From CBDUJZ01 sp047629415 (lineage in GTDB: Bacteria > Myxococcota_A > Bradymonadia > REDH01): a DNA stretch of 6,964 bases. The notes under the pieces are model-generated. The model was not told the origin of the DNA and did not search any database. It saw nothing but the letters and a program-made list of their open reading frames with translations. Positions 6,075-6,964 of the stretch are shown piece by piece. How positions within the stretch are numbered: the first letter of the stretch is position 1; every line of letters starts with the position of its first letter. The position numbers and the translations under genes are program-made. The stretch spans positions 1 through 6,964 of the forward strand of contig JBLHWZ010000300.1 in NCBI GenBank assembly GCA_047629415.1, written 5' to 3'.

Positions 6075-6964
6075 TCAATCTCCTGCTTCAGTATAAAAAG
6101 TTCGTACCAGACGTATTCCGACCGTAAACACTCGGTCCTCGGGGATGGTCTGCCCGCGAGAGGCCGCTCGAATCGCCGATTCAACTGAGACGAAACCGCC
6201 CCCTCGAACACCCCGGGCTGCGAGCTCGCTCACATCGTCGGCGTCGCCGAAGACCAACGGATTCAGGAGAGTGCTCTCTGACTCCGGATAAGGCGCATCG
6301 ATGATGTCCATGACCCACTCGCCGACGTTTCCATGTAAGTCAAAGAGCCCCCAGGCGTTCGGCAATTTACCACCTACCGGCTGACTCTCACTCGTATCCA
6401 GAGTTGTGCGAAACCACGCGAGTTCCTCGACGCTTCCATCGAACGGTCCGGTGCTGTCCGCGCGGGCCAAGTACTCCCACTCTGCCTCTGTGGGCAGACG
6501 GTAACCAAGGCAGTCGACTCCGGCGAAAGTCACGCTGTCGCAGGTGAATCCTGGGCAAAACTGATCGCCTTCAGCGCAGCCGCCAGCGAACGAGCCTGAG
6601 CACTCCGAGAGTTCGTAGCACGCAGGCAGCCTCTCCAACTCCGACACCGCGTTAGCGAACATCAGGGCTTCAAACCAGTTCACGCGCTCGACTGGGCAGG
6701 CCGGGCAGTCCGAATGAAACGCGGGGTTCGTCACTGTCCCTGACTTCTCGAGCCAGAGTTCCTGTGTGACCTCCGTCTCCATCACGAGCAGATCGTGTGT
6801 GATCTCGACCGTCTGCTGATTGACCTCTGCCGGAGGAGTCGGCTCGATCTCGCCCGAGGGCGTGCCCATCAGGAACGTACCACCGAGCACAATCACAAAC
6901 CCAGGGCAGGGAGAGCTCACTCCGGTCGCCACACTGTCGTTACAGTCGTAGGGATTGTCGGCCA
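6075..6964 (-). CDS. SUMF1/FGE-sulfatase-fold protein, N-terminus outside window
   Basis: The frame is open from the right edge to TGA at 6077-6075, giving 295 residues in view. A GTG at 6932 is possible, but ADNPYDCNDS continues upstream without a stop, so the gene probably starts beyond the window. Numbering from the edge, family landmarks are GGTFLMGTPSGE (27-38), ETEVTQELW (62-70), PVERVNWFEALMFAN (90-104), GYRLPTEAEWEYLAR (153-167), GLFDLHGNVGEWVMD (205-219), RGGGF (253-257) and VGIRLVR (281-287). True formylglycine-generating enzymes carry a copper-binding Cys pair between the last two motifs; here that stretch has none, so sulfatase activation is unlikely. Ten cysteines, all before residue 152, suggest disulfides and an exported protein. 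The visible DCND near the edge may be part of a MopE-like motif. It is cotranscribed with the lipoprotein gene 2 nt downstream. Confidence 0.87.
   Translation of the reverse strand, partial: ADNPYDCNDSVATGVSSPCPGFVIVLGGTFLMGTPSGEIEPTPPAEVNQQTVEITHDLLVMETEVTQELWLEKSGTVTNPAFHSDCPACPVERVNWFEALMFANAVSELERLPACYELSECSGSFAGGCAEGDQFCPGFTCDSVTFAGVDCLGYRLPTEAEWEYLARADSTGPFDGSVEELAWFRTTLDTSESQPVGGKLPNAWGLFDLHGNVGEWVMDIIDAPYPESESTLLNPLVFGDADDVSELAARGVRGGGFVSVESAIRAASRGQTIPEDRVFTVGIRLVRTFYTEAGD
6080..6084 (-). promoter_or_regulatory. Shine-Dalgarno AGGAG deciding the lipoprotein start
   Basis: AGGAG on the minus strand is separated by 7 nt from the GTG at 6072. It lies inside the last codons of the upstream gene, so translation of the two genes is likely coupled. 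Confidence 0.75.

Noticed and set aside
6073..6078. TTG start for the lipoprotein
   Set aside because: AGGAG would lie 1 nt away, too close. The GTG at 6072 has 7-nt spacing and gives a compact MKRLL signal peptide.

Overview
The window looks like chromosomal DNA from a GC-rich deltaproteobacterial-type organism, most likely Myxococcota or the related Bradymonadales. Three things suggest this. The secreted protein at 1982-4309 carries calcium-binding DxDxDG repeats and, beyond an in-frame stop, a C-terminal tail resembling the MYXO-CTERM sorting signal. A lipoprotein has a long Asp/Thr/Ala/Pro linker followed by a MopE-type Cys/Asp metal-binding motif. It shares an operon with a SUMF1/FGE-sulfatase-fold protein. 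This placement is inferred from protein style, not from a database match.

Layout, left to right. Positions 1-270 (+) are the C-terminal end of an unrecognised protein. Convergent to it is a two-gene minus-strand operon: a DUF4336-like degenerate metallo-beta-lactamase protein (1671 to 955) and a MarR-family regulator (958 to 503), joined by an ATGA stop/start overlap. The 310-bp divergent region (1672-1981) holds two copies of GTCAG-N6-CTGAC, one lying over the probable -10 box of that operon and one just upstream of its -35. This suggests autoregulation by the MarR protein. The same region carries several inverted repeats in the leader of the divergent plus-strand gene.

That gene (1982-4309) encodes a 775-residue exported protein with a signal peptide, an unrecognised N-terminal half and a C-terminal array of acidic DxDxDG repeats containing 222-bp tandem units. 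A TAA at 4307-4309 interrupts a reading frame that otherwise continues unbroken and in register to 4693. The 127 codons after it encode one more repeat block, a Cys and a hydrophobic/basic tail. The sequenced allele therefore separates the protein from its apparent sorting signal.

The convergent gap at 4694-4911 contains a 14-bp tandem repeat (seven full units plus a partial one) ending in a 9-bp hairpin. The right end is a tightly spaced minus-strand operon: a SUMF1-fold protein entering from beyond the right edge and ending at 6075, then a MopE-motif lipoprotein starting 2 nt later at a GTG (6072 to 4912). No RNA genes, insertion sequences or CRISPR arrays were seen. No clear multi-gene novel system is visible. 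The best leads are the interrupted sorting tail, the paired operators and the 14-bp array.
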